Assembly (NCBI GenBank): GCA_026826555.1
Contig: JAKSZT010021121.1
Coordinates: forward strand, 1,558,470-1,622,469
Length of the DNA stretch: 64,000 bases
Direction of reading: 5' to 3'
Source of the DNA: Tolypeutes matacus
Taxonomy: Eukaryota > Chordata > Mammalia > Cingulata > Chlamyphoridae
Each line of letters starts with the position of its first letter. The first letter of the stretch is position 1. Shown piece by piece: positions 44,126 through 56,740 of the stretch. The notes below the pieces were generated by a model. It saw only the letters and a list, made by a program, of their open reading frames with translations, ran no database searches and was not told where the DNA came from. The position numbers and the translations under genes are program-made.

Positions 44126-44221
44126 CCCAGACTATTATGAGCCCAGACTTGTCCTTGCCCATTCAACATTCCCACTCAGATGACTCAAAGGCACTCCAGT
44201 AGAGCTTTCTGCACTAAGGAA

Positions 44222-44390
44222 AATGTTCTATATCTGCACTATCCAATATGGTACCCACTGCTATTTAAATTTAAATGACTTAAAATTAAGTAAAATTAAA
44301 AGTTAATTTCCCCACTTGCACCAGCCCCACTTCAATAGCCACATGTAACTTGTGGTTATCGTACTGAGCAACACAGCTCTAAATGCTTGT
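44222..44390 (+). repeat. MER5A-like hAT DNA transposon
   Basis: 'gcactatccaatatggtacc', 'cactgctatttaaatttaaa' and 'tcaatagccacatgtaactt' are the near-palindromic MER5 body. Confidence 0.85.
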
Positions 44391-44399
44391 GCCCAAGCT

Positions 44400-44940
44400 A
44401 GGACCCCTCACCCCCTCCTGTACCCCCCTCCAAAGCCAGTCTCCTTTCCAGGACCCCCATTTCAGGGCTCAAGCCAAAAACCTCACAAGTTCATCTGTAT
44501 CCATCAGTCCCCTGTCTCCACTGCCTCCACCCAGGCCCAAGCCACCATTGTCTCACCCTTGGGCCTCTGCCATGGCCATCTAGGCGGCCTCCCTGCTTCC
44601 ACTCTTGCCACCCCCTCCAATTCACTCCTAAGTAGGAATGAAGGGGCTCATTTAAACAGTCTTTAAATCTCTCCAGTGGCTTCCAACATCCTCCCTTACC
44701 CGCCTGAGAGAGGCCTTACCTCACTAATGCACCTCATACTTTTCTCCCCAGGCTCTGTCCAGTCTATCTACAACTTGCCATCTATCTGTCCTATCAATGG
44801 ACTTGGCCCTTTGCTACTTCAGGGCCTTGGCACATGCTGTTCCTCTGCCCCATTCCTCACCTGGATGACCCCTACTCAGCCTCAAGTATCGGTTCAAATG
44901 ACACTTCCTCCATGAGGCCTTCCCCTGACTCCCCACTCTG
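44400..44940 (+). repeat. L2 LINE 3' portion
   Basis: 'ctccagtggcttccaacatc', 'cttggcacatgctgttcctc' and 'atgacacttcctccatgagg' give the L2 order. Confidence 0.8.
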
Positions 44941-45110
44941 AGGCAGGGATGGCTAGTCACCCCTAGAGCACCCTGTGCTCACCCTGCCCCAGCCCTCTGA
45001 GGGCCTGCTGGACTGGAAAGCACTGAGTACAGGGCCAGGGCTTTGCTCACAGCTGCCTCCCCCTTGCATGGCACATGGGAGACATTCAACGAACACCTGA
45101 TAGAATCCTT

Positions 45111-45296
45111 TTTTTTTTTTTTTTTTAAAGATTTTATTTATTTATTCATTTATCCCCCCCTGCTGCTCGCGCTCACCGGGTCAGCCAACCACGCCGCGCA
45201 GGCGGGCCCGCCCCCGCCAGGAGGCCCCAGGAACCGAACCCGGGGCCTCCCATACGGTAAACGGGAGCCCCACTGATTGAGCCACAGCCGCTTCCC
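45111..45296 (-). mobile_element. tRNA-derived SINE (DAS-type), antisense
   Basis: A full-length minus-strand copy of the GC-rich subfamily. A perfect 14-bp target duplication 'ctgatagaatcctt' lies at 45097-45110 and 45297-45310. Many CpGs are kept, which suggests recent insertion. Confidence 0.95.
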
Positions 45297-45799
45297 CTGA
45301 TAGAATCCTTGAAGGAGTGAATAAATGACTAAATGAACACATGAGCAAGCATACAAACAAGCAAGCCAGTCTATCTCCCAAGCCCGTGCCCCTCCCAGTT
45401 TCTGCAGACAGGCAAGAGACATTTTCCATTTATGGAAAGGTTTAGTCTGATAAGGCCAGGGCACAAAGGGAGGCTGTGCTGGGTACTGGCATTGTACACC
45501 ACATCAGGGAAAGAACACTTCAATCAATGGAAGACAACGAGATAAAAATAAAAGGCACAATTCTGTTTTTGCTTGAATTACTCTCTGGGAAAGGGTGCAC
45601 GTTTACCAAGCTCCTTCTTTTGGAAGAGAGAAAACTGAGGTGAGAAGCAGAGAAGAGGTGCCATGGGTCCGAGGCCTCCCAGTGTGCTGGGGCAGAGCTG
45701 GCGCAGGACCCAGCTGTATCCCCTGCTTTGTAGGGCAATGCGTACCTGCAAGAATCGGCAAGCTCTCAGCTTCAAGCCCATGGCCTTCATATACACAGA

Positions 45800-47940
45800 C
45801 AGGAGCCAGTGAGAAAATGTGATGGAAGGGGAAACCCCATTGATAACAAAAAGAAGAGATAAAATAGTCAGGATTAAACTTAACAAGAAATGTGCAATGT
45901 CCATGAGAGGAGAACTTTAAACAGTCCTGAAATACTCAAAAGAGTCTCAACAAATGGAAGGGAAATCCCCTGTTCTTAGAAAGGACTCAGCATCACCAAG
46001 AGGGCAGTTCTGCCTCAGTTAATTTATAAAGTTAGCATTATCCCAAGAGAAACACCAACAAGCTCTTGTTAGGTAAGCTGACACAAAAGTTGATGTGAAG
46101 GAGTGGATGTAGCTCAAGCAGCTGGGTGCCTTCCTCCCACATGGGTTTGGTTCCCGGTGCCTCCTAAAGAAGATGAGAAAGACAGTGAGCTGACACAAAG
46201 GGCTGGCACGGAGAGCTGATGCAATGAGATGACACAATGAGATGTCACAACGAGATGACACAACGGAGAGACACAACAAGCAGGGAGCGGATGTGGCTCA
46301 AGAAGTTGGGCATCTCCCTCCCATGGGAGGTTCCGGGTTCAGTTCGCAGTGCTTCCTAAAAAAGGAGAGCAGACAGCAAGTGCAAGCAACGAGGGTGTGT
46401 GTGTGTGTGTGTGTGTGTGTAGAAATAAATAAAAAAATCTTTAAAAATAAATAAGTAAAAAGTTCATGTGAAAGAAAAAAAAGTGAAAATAGCCATGAAA
46501 AAAACCCTGACCCAGGAAACTAGGGGAGGAGCTACCAGGTTCTAAAGCCTGCTACAAAGCTTCAGTCATCGCCGCCGGACGGCACTGCTCACAAGGACAT
46601 ACACAGACTGGGGACCAGATGAGAAACAGGCCCAAGGACACTAGGAAATTTGGGATATGATAAAGCTGGCATCTCAAATCACTGTGGCAAAGATGGGCTT
46701 TTTAATACATGGTACTGGGACAAGTGGGCAGCCATTTGGAAAAAGATAAAATTGGATCCATATGTCATACCCTATGTGAGAATAAACAGATCAGAGATTC
46801 CAAAGGCAAAAGCTGTATTTACAAATATTAAAAGAAAAATGGGTGAATTTTTCTATGATCTAGGTACAGGGAAAGGTTTTCTAACGAAAACTCAGATTCA
46901 AGAGAAGAAAAGATTCATAATTAAACTTTTGCATTGCAAAACACTCTGTAAACAAAGTCAAAAGAAAATGACCATCAGGGAGAAAACATCTATGACAAAT
47001 AAAGGACTAATTGGTTCTTACATATAAAGAATTCTTAAATCTTAGGGGAAAAAATTCAAAATTCTAATAGCATAAGAATAATAAAAGAAGTGAACAAATC
47101 ATAAAAAAGATATTAAAAAATGACCCTTAAACTTATGAAAAGATGGTAAACTTCATTCATAAGAAGAAAATTGCAAAATAAAATTGTATCAAGTTACCCA
47201 GAGATTTCCCAGAAAGTAATTCAAGCAAAAACAAAAATTAAACACCTATAAGTCTGAAAAAAATTAAATCTTGACAGCACCTATCAGTCAGGACTGTGGA
47301 GAAACCCCCTCATACATGGCTGGTGGGAATTCAGGATGGTATAACACTTACAGGGTGGAATGTGGCAATATTGAACAAACTACCTACGTATGTACCTTTT
47401 GACCTAGAAATCCCACTTCTAGAAATTTACACTGAAGATTTCTTACTTCTGAAAGTAAGGAAATACTTATGCACACAGATACTCACGACAGCATTGTCAC
47501 TACCAGAGATAACCTTATTATTCATTATTGGTTGAATGAATTATGATACAGCCATACAGTGGAGTATTATGCAGTTATACAAATGAATGACAAAGATCTC
47601 TGTGTACTGACATGGTGTGATTTCCAGGATATATGGTTAAGTGTTTAAAAAAAAAAAAGTGAAGTGCAAAAGAATATCTATAAATGCTACCTTTTATGTA
47701 AAAAAAAAAAAAAAAAAAAGAGGAAAGCATATATGTATCTACTTATTTTTGCAAATGAAAATAGGAATAAACCAGAAACTAATTTATTTAGTTACCCACA
47801 AAGAAGTAGGTGGGAAAGGGTCAAAGAAAGGTGGGTGAGAAGTGACACTCTGAGTATCCCTATTTGGACAGTTTTGGTGTTTTAGTTACTCAAAAAGTAA
47901 AATCAAATCAATAAAGATGGGAGGAAACCCTAAAACTGAA
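45800..47940 (+). repeat. L1 3' portion (ORF2 end plus 3' UTR), split by a SINE
   Basis: Without the SINE the flanks join as the C-terminal ORF2 region: 'aaacttaacaagaaatgtgc', then after the SINE 'aatagccatgaaaaaaaccc', 'aaatttgggatatgataaag' and 'catttggaaaaagataaaat'. The 3' UTR follows with 'acatggctggtgggaattca' and 'cagtggagtattatgcagtt'. The 125-codon open frame at 46650-47027 belongs to this L1 relic and is not a host gene. Poly-A-rich breaks occur at 47645 and 47700. Confidence 0.8.
46100..46457 (+). mobile_element. Composite two-headed SINE with internal tandem repeats
   Basis: 358 bp inserted in the L1. The first head is 'ggagtggatgtagctcaagc' at 46100; the second is 'gggagcggatgtggctcaag' at about 46277. 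Between them, units of 'gatgacacaa' type recur about five times. A (GT)n run (46396-46420) lies near the 3' end, then an A-rich tail. The target duplication aaaagttgatgtgaa/aaaagttcatgtgaa (46085-46099 and 46458-46472) has one mismatch. Confidence 0.9.
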
Positions 47941-49600
47941 TATTAGCAGAAATAAATGACGACTTCAAATTAACAACATAAGCCAGCTAAAGAAGAAAAA
48001 TAAATAACTAACCCAAGTAACTTGTGAACACAAGACTTTGATTATAGACCCTCAGTTTAAAAACTAAATGAACTGCAAACAAACCAGAAACTCGACTTAG
48101 TAGGTTTGTTTTTCACCATTGTATGCAACTCTGAAGCTGCTTTTTGTGTGTTTTAAGACTGGACAATTTAGTAAATATATCGATAATGATGGGATCTGGG
48201 TTTCTCACTGTTGAAGGACTGGGAGAAGCCTAGGAAGAACTCTGTGGTTTAGAAAAACATGTTGAAAAAATATAAACATATACATGTACATTTGAATATA
48301 TGGATATAAGTATGTGTGTTTTATGTATACATACTAACAGGCAAACACATTTCCTAGTTCTGTCCATTGAAAGGGCCAACAAGTAATGACACCCCAGTAG
48401 CAATGAGGACATCAAGCTTCCAGATCTTGATTTCTAGATACCATTTTCCACTGAAATGAACCAGGGCCCCTTGGAGAAATAGCTGACTCCAGTACTGAGG
48501 CAGGAAAAGTACAAGATGAACCCGGAACATATTCCGGAGCCAGAAGATAAGGAAAGACTCAAAGAGATGGGTACATGTTGAAAGGACACAGAAGCCGGCT
48601 TGAAGGGGCTGCCACTGGCAAAATCTGGGACAATGCGAGTATCAAAATAAATAATGATGATAATGAATTACAACCCAAAGAAAAAAGTAAGAATGCATGA
48701 GTCTACATTTATCTGAAATAAATAAGAGGACAGTAAAATACCGATGGAGCTTTAAAAATGGACTTAAAAAAGTCATCAATTTGCAAAATTCATAAAACTA
48801 ATGGGTAAAAGTTTGAGGAGGAATAGGATATTTACAGCACCTCAAAATATTTCCCAAAGTAGTTATTAATTACAAAGGGAAAAACAGTAATTTCACAATA
48901 AAAAAATCTGGCAGACATTTTTTATCTGTGTGACCAAGGTTACCTCCCAATAGTGGGACGAGCTGAGGAGATGCCGGAGGCCTGAACGTCACTGCCGCGT
49001 GCTCCTGCCAAAGCTCATAACCTCAATTCAATCCCGAGGAAACAGCAGACAACCCAGAGAGGAGCATTCTACAAAATAATGGGCCAGGACTCTTCAAAAA
49101 TATCAGTGACACCAGACGCTAAAGAACTGCTCCAGATTAAAGGAAGCCTAAACATGAAGGCAAAACGCTGTGTGTGACCCTGGATTGGATCCTAGTCTGG
49201 AAGAAAAATGGATTGCTATGAAGGACAGTCCTGAGACAACCAGCAAAATTGGAGTATGGTCTGTAGATTAGATAAAAGGGTTGTATCGATGCTAAATTTC
49301 CTGATTTTAATCATTGTACTGTGATTATGTTAAGTAGATGTCCTTGTTCCTATGAAAAAACTGTACTGAAGTATTTAGGAGTAAAGGGCCACGAGATGTA
49401 CAGCTTACATCTTGTGGCCCTTGGTTGAGAAAAGAGAGGAAAAAAATAAACAAAATAAGGACAACTAATACAACAATTGTGGCAAAGTGTTAACAATCGG
49501 TACATCTGGTGAAGGGTACACAGGAGTTCTTTGCAGTGTCCTTGTAATTTTTTGGAAGTTTGAAGTAATTTCAAAGTAAAATGCATTAAAAAAAAACAAC
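47941..49600 (+). repeat. L1M 3' UTR fragment
   Basis: The later part is secure: 'gaccctggattggatcctag', 'ttgtatcgatgctaaatttc', 'gaagtatttaggagtaaagg', 'ttaacaatcggtacatctgg' and the end 'gaagtaatttcaaagtaaaa' are old L1M 3' ends. The first part (47941-48420) is AT-rich and less certain. Confidence 0.7.
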
Positions 49601-49691
49601 AACCCAGGTTCAGCCATCTGTGGGGATTTATCACAGACTAGCAAATGTTTTCCATTTCTATGCTCAACCTGCCCTTTCAAAAAGACAAGAG

Positions 49692-49905
49692 GGGGAGCGG
49701 ATGTGGCTCAAGAGGTTGAGTGCCAGCCTCCCACATGGGAGGTCCTGGTTTGATTCCCGGTGCCTCCTGAAAAAACAAAAACAAACAACAAGCAAAACAA
49801 TCGAAAAAAACAACTCAAGGAAACCATGTGGCGCCGGCTTCCCACATATGAGGTCTTCGGTTCAGTCCCCGGTCCCTGGTACCTCAAAACAAATAAATAA
49901 GTAAA
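49692..49905 (+). mobile_element. Dimeric DAS-type SINE
   Basis: First head 'gggagcggatgtggctcaag', B box 'ggtttgattcccgg', an A-rich linker with 'aacaacaagcaaaaca', then a second head shortened to 'aaggaaaccatgtggcgccg' with 'ggttcagtccccgg'. Same architecture as the copy at 6278, but without the duplicated linker. Confidence 0.88.
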
Positions 49906-50058
49906 CAAAACAATAGGATCCTCCAACTTGTCACCAGGGAGAAAGCGACATAGTTGAGGTCAGCACCAAACGATGGAAGACTCTGGGACAAGAACCAAGA
50001 CGCCCGAGCAAGGCCCAAAGGCCAGCGCTACACTGGGGATTGGGGGGTACGCTGGGCA

Positions 50059-50535
50059 TTAGATCAGCTTTCTACTGCTGCTGGAACAAACTACCATAAA
50101 TGTAGGGCCTAAAACAACGCAAATGTATTATCTTTCCGTTTTGGAGGTCAGAAGTCCAAAATCAATGGGTCGGCAGGGCTGCCGCATTCCTTTCTGGAGG
50201 CCCTGGGGGAGAACCCCTCGCCATGCCTTTTGCAGCTTTGAGAGACCACCCACATCCCTTAGCTGGTGGCCCCCTTCCTCCACCTTTAGAGCTGGTCTTG
50301 TCGGGCGGAGGCAATCTTGTGCGGCCATCTCTCTGGCTCTTTTTTCCAATCCCCTCTTCCAGTTTTAAGAACCTTTGGGATTAAGCTGGGCCCACCCAAG
50401 TATTCCGGGGTAATCTCCCCATCTCAAGGGCAGTTGGTTGGCAACCATAACTCCCCTTTGCCAGGTAACCTAACATATTCCAGGGATTAGGACGTACACA
50501 TCTTTGGGGCCTGTTATTCTGCCTGCCACGTGTGT
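50059..50535 (-). mobile_element. MaLR-type solo LTR, antisense
   Basis: 'ctttctactgctgctggaac', 'aaactaccataaatgtaggg', 'ttttggaggtcagaagtcca', 'aatctccccatctcaagggc' and 'tattctgcctgccac' follow the reverse-complement order of a mammalian MaLR/MLT-like LTR. No internal region is attached. Confidence 0.65.
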
Positions 50536-50599
50536 GGTGCCCAAAACATGGTGGGGTAGTCAAGGTTGGCCAAATAGAACTGGACACCAGAAGGACCCA

Positions 50600-51420
50600 G
50601 CACCCCATCTGAGCAAGGGCAGGTTAATGGGATGTCTGGCATTTTGCCAGCTGGAACGTACATTGGTTCAGACTTACTAAGAAACATTTGAGAAAGTGGT
50701 GCAAAAACCTGAATTAACCCCAAGCAAATAATCATGGTCATGCAAACCAAAAAAGTTGCAAAAATAATTTGGAACTTTTCTTAAATATCTAGGAACTGGT
50801 GAGTAGGCAAATACTATATAGTATATCTATACAGTAAATACCATAATGCTGTTAAAAATAACATGATACATAATGACTTTTTTTTCAAAATTACAAAACC
50901 AGTATGACCACATAGTAGAAATGGTCAAACAATAAAAAAGGGGTATATACGACCTGTAAAAATTTTCCTTACAAAATCCCCTTCTCTTAAAAAGGCATCT
51001 CAGGCCCCCAAACCATCTGGAGTCTCAGGTCCCTGAACCTAAGAAGTAACTACCATTAGCATGTCTTGGGAATTCTCCCTGAAACTTTCTCTACATGTAT
51101 AGTATGTGCAAATGAATATATTCCTTTTTAAAAAACACAAATGGGATCAGATAACACCAACTCTGTAGCTTGCTTATTTCACTTAATAGACTGCTAAGGT
51201 CTTTCTGACATGGAAGGATCTTGATGCTACATTGTTATGAGGGTTTAGGGGATCAAAATAGTCCAATCCCAATTTTGTTAAAATAGTTTTCTCTATATCA
51301 TATTCCATGTAGGCATAACTGTCTGGAAGGATACAGACCAAAATTGTCACACTAGTTTTTCTTGAAGTGTGGGGTCTTCCTACATCTTCTATAGTGGACA
51401 TACTTTACTTTTGAACCTGT
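50600..51420. repeat. L1M fragments, AT-rich
   Basis: 50600-50890 looks like a sense L1M 3' end. 50900-51420 looks like an antisense L1M 3' end ('tgctacattgttatgagggt', 'agttttctctatatcatatt'). A poly-T run closes it at 51420-51442. Borders are uncertain. Confidence 0.5.
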
Positions 51421-52019
51421 TTTTTTTTTTTTTTTTTTTTTTCCCAGCACTATCCTAAAATTGCCTATCTGATACGGTTGTCAACTGTGTTAAAAGGACT
51501 GGGAAGAAATTGGCCAAAATGCTCACAGGTGTTGCCTCTGAGTGGCAAATTCCAGGCAACTGTATTTTCATGCTCTTTATTAATTTTCTGTGCTCCCCAA
51601 ATCATATAAGGAGATCATATTGTCAAGGGCAAAAAGAAAAAAACTTAAAAAAAATGTAAAAACATCAGGGAGCGGGGCTTGCGAGGACATAACGCAAACA
51701 TTGCGTCCCAGCCTTCTCTAATGTCTCCCTCCACGCCATTCGGCGTCTGGCAAAGAGCGGGGCCTGGGCCCTTGGCAGATCTGTTGTGCCACCGTGGAGA
51801 AGAATCTTCTTTATAGCACCAGTCCACGCTTGTTAGTAATTTGGGATAAATCATCCCTGCCCCCCTCCAGGCTCAGCAGTCTGCTGGTATAGATAGGCTT
51901 GGAGGCGGCTTTAAGCTCCTCTGGAAAGATCCTCTGAGGTTTCTCTCATTTGTTGCTCCTTTTTAAATCTTACTATTGAAATCTTAATATTTCACTTGGA
52001 AACAACTAAACAGCTTGAC

Positions 52020-52905
52020 TTCATGGGAGCGGTTAGGTAAATTATAATTCGGCCACAAGATGGAATAGTATTATACAGCCCTAACAAACTGTGCTTATGA
52101 GAAGTTTTTAATAACATGGGAAAATGCAAGGGGAAATGTCAGGATACAAAACATTATGTACCATATAATAATAATAATGTGAAAATGTACAGAGATATGT
52201 TGTTCAAGGAGTGTAATGTTTACAGTCTCCTCTCAAATGTCCAGGAAATAGAATGATATGGCAAACGTGGCAAAATGTTAAAAACTGGTGGATCTGGGTA
52301 TCTTGGGGAGGGGGGTTTGATGGAGTGCTCTGTATGGGATTTTTATTATTTGAGGAACTGTCCTGTAAGTTTGAAATTATTTCAGAATAAAATTTTTTTA
52401 AATGTACTGAGAAAAGAATGAAAGACACAACATCAAAAAGCAAACAGATAGAAACAACCCAAATGTCTATCAACAAATGGAAAAACGAAATGTGGTGTAT
52501 CCATACAATGGAATATTATTCAGCCAAAAAAAAGTTATTCGGCCATGGAGCATGTATCATGAACTATTGATACTTGGTACAACATTATGCTACAACAATT
52601 GCTAGATGAAAGAAGCCAGCCACAAAAGGCCACATATTGTATGATTCATTTATATCAAGCGTTCAAAACAGGCAAATTCATAGAGCCAGAAAGTAGATTA
52701 GTGGTTTCCAGGGGCTGGGAGGAAAGGAGAACAGGGAGCAACTACTAACTGGTACAGGGTTTTTTGCATTGATGAACTGTTCTGGAATTAAATAGTGGTG
52801 ATGGTTGTACAACCTTGTGAATATACTAAAAACCACTGGATTGTACCTGTTTAAAGGATGAATTTTATGGTATGTGAATTACATGTCAATTTTAAAATAT
52901 ATGCT
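52020..52905 (+). repeat. Two L1M 3' ends in tandem
   Basis: The first ends 'tttgaaattatttcagaata' near 52390. The second runs from 'aaacaacccaaatgtctatc', through 'atacaatggaatattattca' and 'agaagccagccacaaaagg', to 'ttacatgtcaattttaaa'. Confidence 0.8.
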
Positions 52906-53599
52906 ACTAGAGGCTATCTTTAAGTGGTAGAACATCTGGGTCCTTCTACTTTCTCCAAGTGTTTGTGTGTTATATATTGAGCCTATTACTTTATTTGCTG
53001 GGGGAAAACTAAACTAAAAAAAAAACAACAACAAGGGACCCCAAAGGGTTTGGGGTAATAGCTCTAGCACACAGCCCTATCTAGCTCTCTCTCGACACCC
53101 CTAAACTCTCAAGGCTCTGGCCTCTTTCCATCTGTCTAGGAGCTAGCAGCTTCTTCACTTGTCTTTGGAATTCATACAATAAATCCAAGGGCCCCGTGTG
53201 GGTTTGGCTAGCCAGCTGTGAGGTCTCAGAAAGCTGTTGGAGCCCATGTCTCCCTCCCTCCTTCCCTCCTTCCCCGCCTCCCCTCTCTGTCAGCCTCACA
53301 GGCTCCCCCACCAAGCCTGGCACCCCCAACCCCATGCTCCTGGGCTATCCCGTCCCTGAAGGCCCTTCCTTCACTTCTCTGCCTGGCAGAATCTCTCACA
53401 TTTAACATCCCCAACCAGGCTGCACTTCACAAGGAAGAAAGCATGTGTTTCTCGGCTCCTGCGTGCATGTCTGGGGCACACAGATGCTCAGTAAGTTTCT
53501 GGAGACCGAGTGAACGTCCTGCAAGGCCCAACTCAAGGGCTGCTGCCCCTCTGCCAACACAACTGGCCCTTCTCAACCAGACTGCTGCTCCCTCTGAGG

Positions 53600-53860
53600 T
53601 CCCGATAAAGACAGGGTAGTGCAGTGGATAACTGCTAGGGGCTCTGAACCAGTCTGCTCAGGTTCAAGTCCTGGCTCCACCACCACTTCCTAGCTGTGTG
53701 ACCTTAGGCAAGTTACTTAACCTCCCTGAGCCTCCCTTTCTTGAAAGCCTGCAAACAAGGGAGAAGAATGGACTATTTTATGGAGTTACTGTGAGGGTTA
53801 AATGAGCTAATATATGCAAAGTGCCTGGAACTGTGCCTACACATAGTCGATGTTAGGTGT
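53600..53860 (+). repeat. MIR SINE, nearly complete
   Basis: 'ctgctcaggttcaagtcctg', 'tagctgtgtgaccttaggca', 'gagttactgtgagggttaaa' and 'tatgcaaagtgcctggaact' cover head to tail. Confidence 0.9.
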
Positions 53861-53944
53861 GACTCAAGTATTATGGTACCTCTTGCAGGGTCTGGTTTTA
53901 TTTTGGTTTGCTGTTTACTCACCTCTCTCTCACTAGATCATAAG

Positions 53945-54085
53945 CAATTGGAGTATCTTTGCTACTCCAAGTGTGGTCTATGGACCTACTATATTGACAT
54001 TACCTTGAAGCTTGTGAGAAACGCAGGATCTCAGGCCCTATCCCAAACCTACTGAGGCAGACCATATTTTCCAAAACTGGCCTCA
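53945..54085 (+). repeat. MER20-like DNA transposon fragment
   Basis: 'tactccaagtgtggtctatg' and 'aacgcaggatctcaggccct' are hAT MER-type words. Confidence 0.6.
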
Positions 54086-55994
54086 GCAATATTTCAAGTC
54101 CCATAGATCTTCCTAGAATCTTGCCACTCCCCAACAGGAGGTAAGCGCCAACCAAGACAGCCCAGCTGAGTGATGCCAGATGCCTTCTGGGGTGGAACCC
54201 CAAAATGAATACAGCCTCCCACTAACCCTCTCCAAGGACCTGTGCCCCTGGAATCCCCTTCTAAGCCACCACGCTGAGCAGCAGCCCCAACTAGACTACA
54301 TGGCCCCTGCAGAGAAGTAGGGCCCCCAGGAGCACCAACAGGCCTTCAGAAGATTCCAGTGCCCAGTCCCTGGGTCTTCCCGTTGAGGCCCCAGGCATCC
54401 TGGAGCAGGGACGAGCCCTCCCTCCCTGCTAGGGCCACACATTTCCTGACCTACAGTGTCTGAGCAAAATCCGGGGTCATTTCCCACCGTCAAGTTCTGG
54501 GGTGGCTGTGCAGCCATAATAACCACAGCGCTGGCTGAATCACCATCTGCCCTCAGCAAGGCGCTGGGCGATTCGCAGGCATGGTCAAGCGGGAGAAGCG
54601 CAGCCCAGCAGGGTGAGCACTGGCTCCCGGAGCCCTTCACGTGTTCCCGGCCCACCGCAGGGAAAAGGGAGGAGGGGGAGGGGGACAAGCTGACCTCGGA
54701 TCCAACAAACTACATGCACCCCCCCACACACACACACACCGGTGCACAAGCCCTGAGCTCAGCACGGCCACGGGAGAAGCCAGAGGCAGCGGGGGGCCTT
54801 CCCAGGACCCTCTTCCCGGCCGCCCTGCTCCGAAGGTGATTCGGAGGAGCCAGCAGCCAGGCCCCGCGGGCAGCCTGGGCTGGTCACGTCCCAAGGGCAC
54901 TGGGCAAGGGAGCACTGGCCGCAGCTGAGCTCCTGCTCCCCACGGGCCCCCTGTGGAAACTAAGTGCTTCTCTCTTTGGAGGCAGCCAGGCCGGGAGCAA
55001 ATCACGGCCCTAGCAGGGGCCACTTTAAGGGCAAGAGGACTGCTAGCACCTTGGACGTTTGCAGTTCATTAAACACCCATTCAGAGGCCATTTCAGAAAC
55101 GCAGTCAAGAGAGGAACTTAAGGAAAGATTGAGAATGTGGCTACAGGCAGGGGGCAGAGGCTAAAGCGCCAACCAGCAGGCGCTGCACGTCTCAGAAAAG
55201 AAATCGCCTTCCGGCTCGGGGGAAAGTTGTTCGTCATCAAGGCCATTCATCAGCGATCTGAGAGTTTCAGATGCCCCTGTGGGCCCGTCTCATAGTGCAG
55301 ACAGCTAAGCTCTCCGACAGCATTAGAGCTGCCATTTGGGATGTTCGCCGTGCTCCAGGCTCTGGCCCACAGGCTTTATGTGCGTTAGCTCATTCATCCT
55401 GGCAGCCTAAGATGCAGGACACTGGTGGTATTTTTTAAATTAGTATTATTATTGGAGAGCCAGTAATCCATGGGAGCCTGGGAAGCACGTCTCCTCCAGA
55501 GTCCCTGGGGAGGGAAGCAAGATGCCACCCCCAATGTCCAAGGCTCACTTTCCCTACACAGGGCCTAGGAGGGGGAGGCAGCCCCACGCCCGTGAGAGGC
55601 TCTGGAAGGGAAGCAAAGCCCAGGAATCTAAGTAGAATCTCGGCACTGACGTGGATACTGTGACCCCATATCTTGCTGAAAGAGCCGGTGGATTCTGGAG
55701 GCCCAAAGCAACAGGGGCTGGCGAGGAGGCTGCATGAATCCTCCATTCCCCGAGTCCTCAGTTTCAGGGGACGGGGTGTGATGTGCCAAGGGAGGAACTG
55801 GAAGGAACAGCCTTCAGTTCATTCCATCCCAGAGAAGCCAAGCAAGGCGGCATCTTCAGGCAGGGCTGGCCCCGTGGTGCAAACTGCCTCAACTGGGTGT
55901 TAGAGAGGAGGAGGCCTGAGACCCTGTGGTCAGCTACGTCTTGGTCGTGTGACCTGGCCATTGTGACGTCTGTGCTCACCCATCCCTGGTAGCA

Positions 55995-56225
55995 GCAGCA
56001 CGCAGAGGTGAGGCGCGTGGCCTCAGATATGCCTGTGTTTGAATGGCTGCCTCTCTGCCACCGAAGATTATTCATCTCCTTGAGCCTCAGTTTTCCCCTC
56101 AATAAAATGGGTATGATGACCACGAGCTCCTCTTCCTGGGAATGTGATGAGGGCCAAACAAGATGGTTCAGGTGAAGCCCCTGGCACAAGGCTTGGCCTG
56201 CAGTTGCTTTTGTGCTATTATTAGG
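55995..56225 (+). repeat. MIR SINE
   Basis: 'cttgagcctcagttttcccc', 'tcaataaaatgggtatgatg' and 'ggtgaagcccctggcacaag' in sense order. Confidence 0.85.
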
Positions 56226-56479
56226 TAGAGTTCAGGAATGCCCCCATGGGTGTGTGGGCATCAGTGCACACACCACACACACAGACCAAAAAAACAACAA
56301 AGCCATCACCTCCAGGGGCATAAACTCACGCTGCCTGCAGGGGAAGGTCTCTGACCTCTGTTCCTCCCCCAGTTTTCCCAAGAACCACTCTCAAGGGGAC
56401 ACCCCCTCTAGGTTCTATAAAAGCTACTGAGGCTGGCCAGAGCAGAGGTGTGAGGGGAGGGAAGAGGTGGGAAGGGGAT

Positions 56480-56740
56480 TTCTGTGGCTAAGCATCAGAG
56501 CTGCCTGGGTTCCACCCCCAGCTCCTCTACCTGCTACCTGTGTGACCCTGGGCACGTCTCCTCTCTGGGCGTCAGTTGCCCCATCTCTAAAATGGGGATA
56601 AAACCAGTCCCTCCCTCCCTCCCAGGGTTACCGGAAGGATTAAAATGGCTCACAGCTGGCACAGCACTCACTAAGCACCACGACTGGCACACAGGGACCC
56701 CGCCCGAATGCTGGCGAGTACTATTACTATTCCTGCAAGC
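56480..56740 (+). repeat. MIR SINE, nearly complete
   Basis: 'gctgcctgggttccaccccc', 'ctacctgtgtgaccctgggc' and 'catctctaaaatggggataa' in sense order. Confidence 0.9.

Noticed and set aside
46650..47027. 125-codon plus-strand open frame
   Set aside because: It resembles decayed L1 ORF2 C-terminal sequence and is continuous with L1 3' UTR downstream, so it is a repeat relic.
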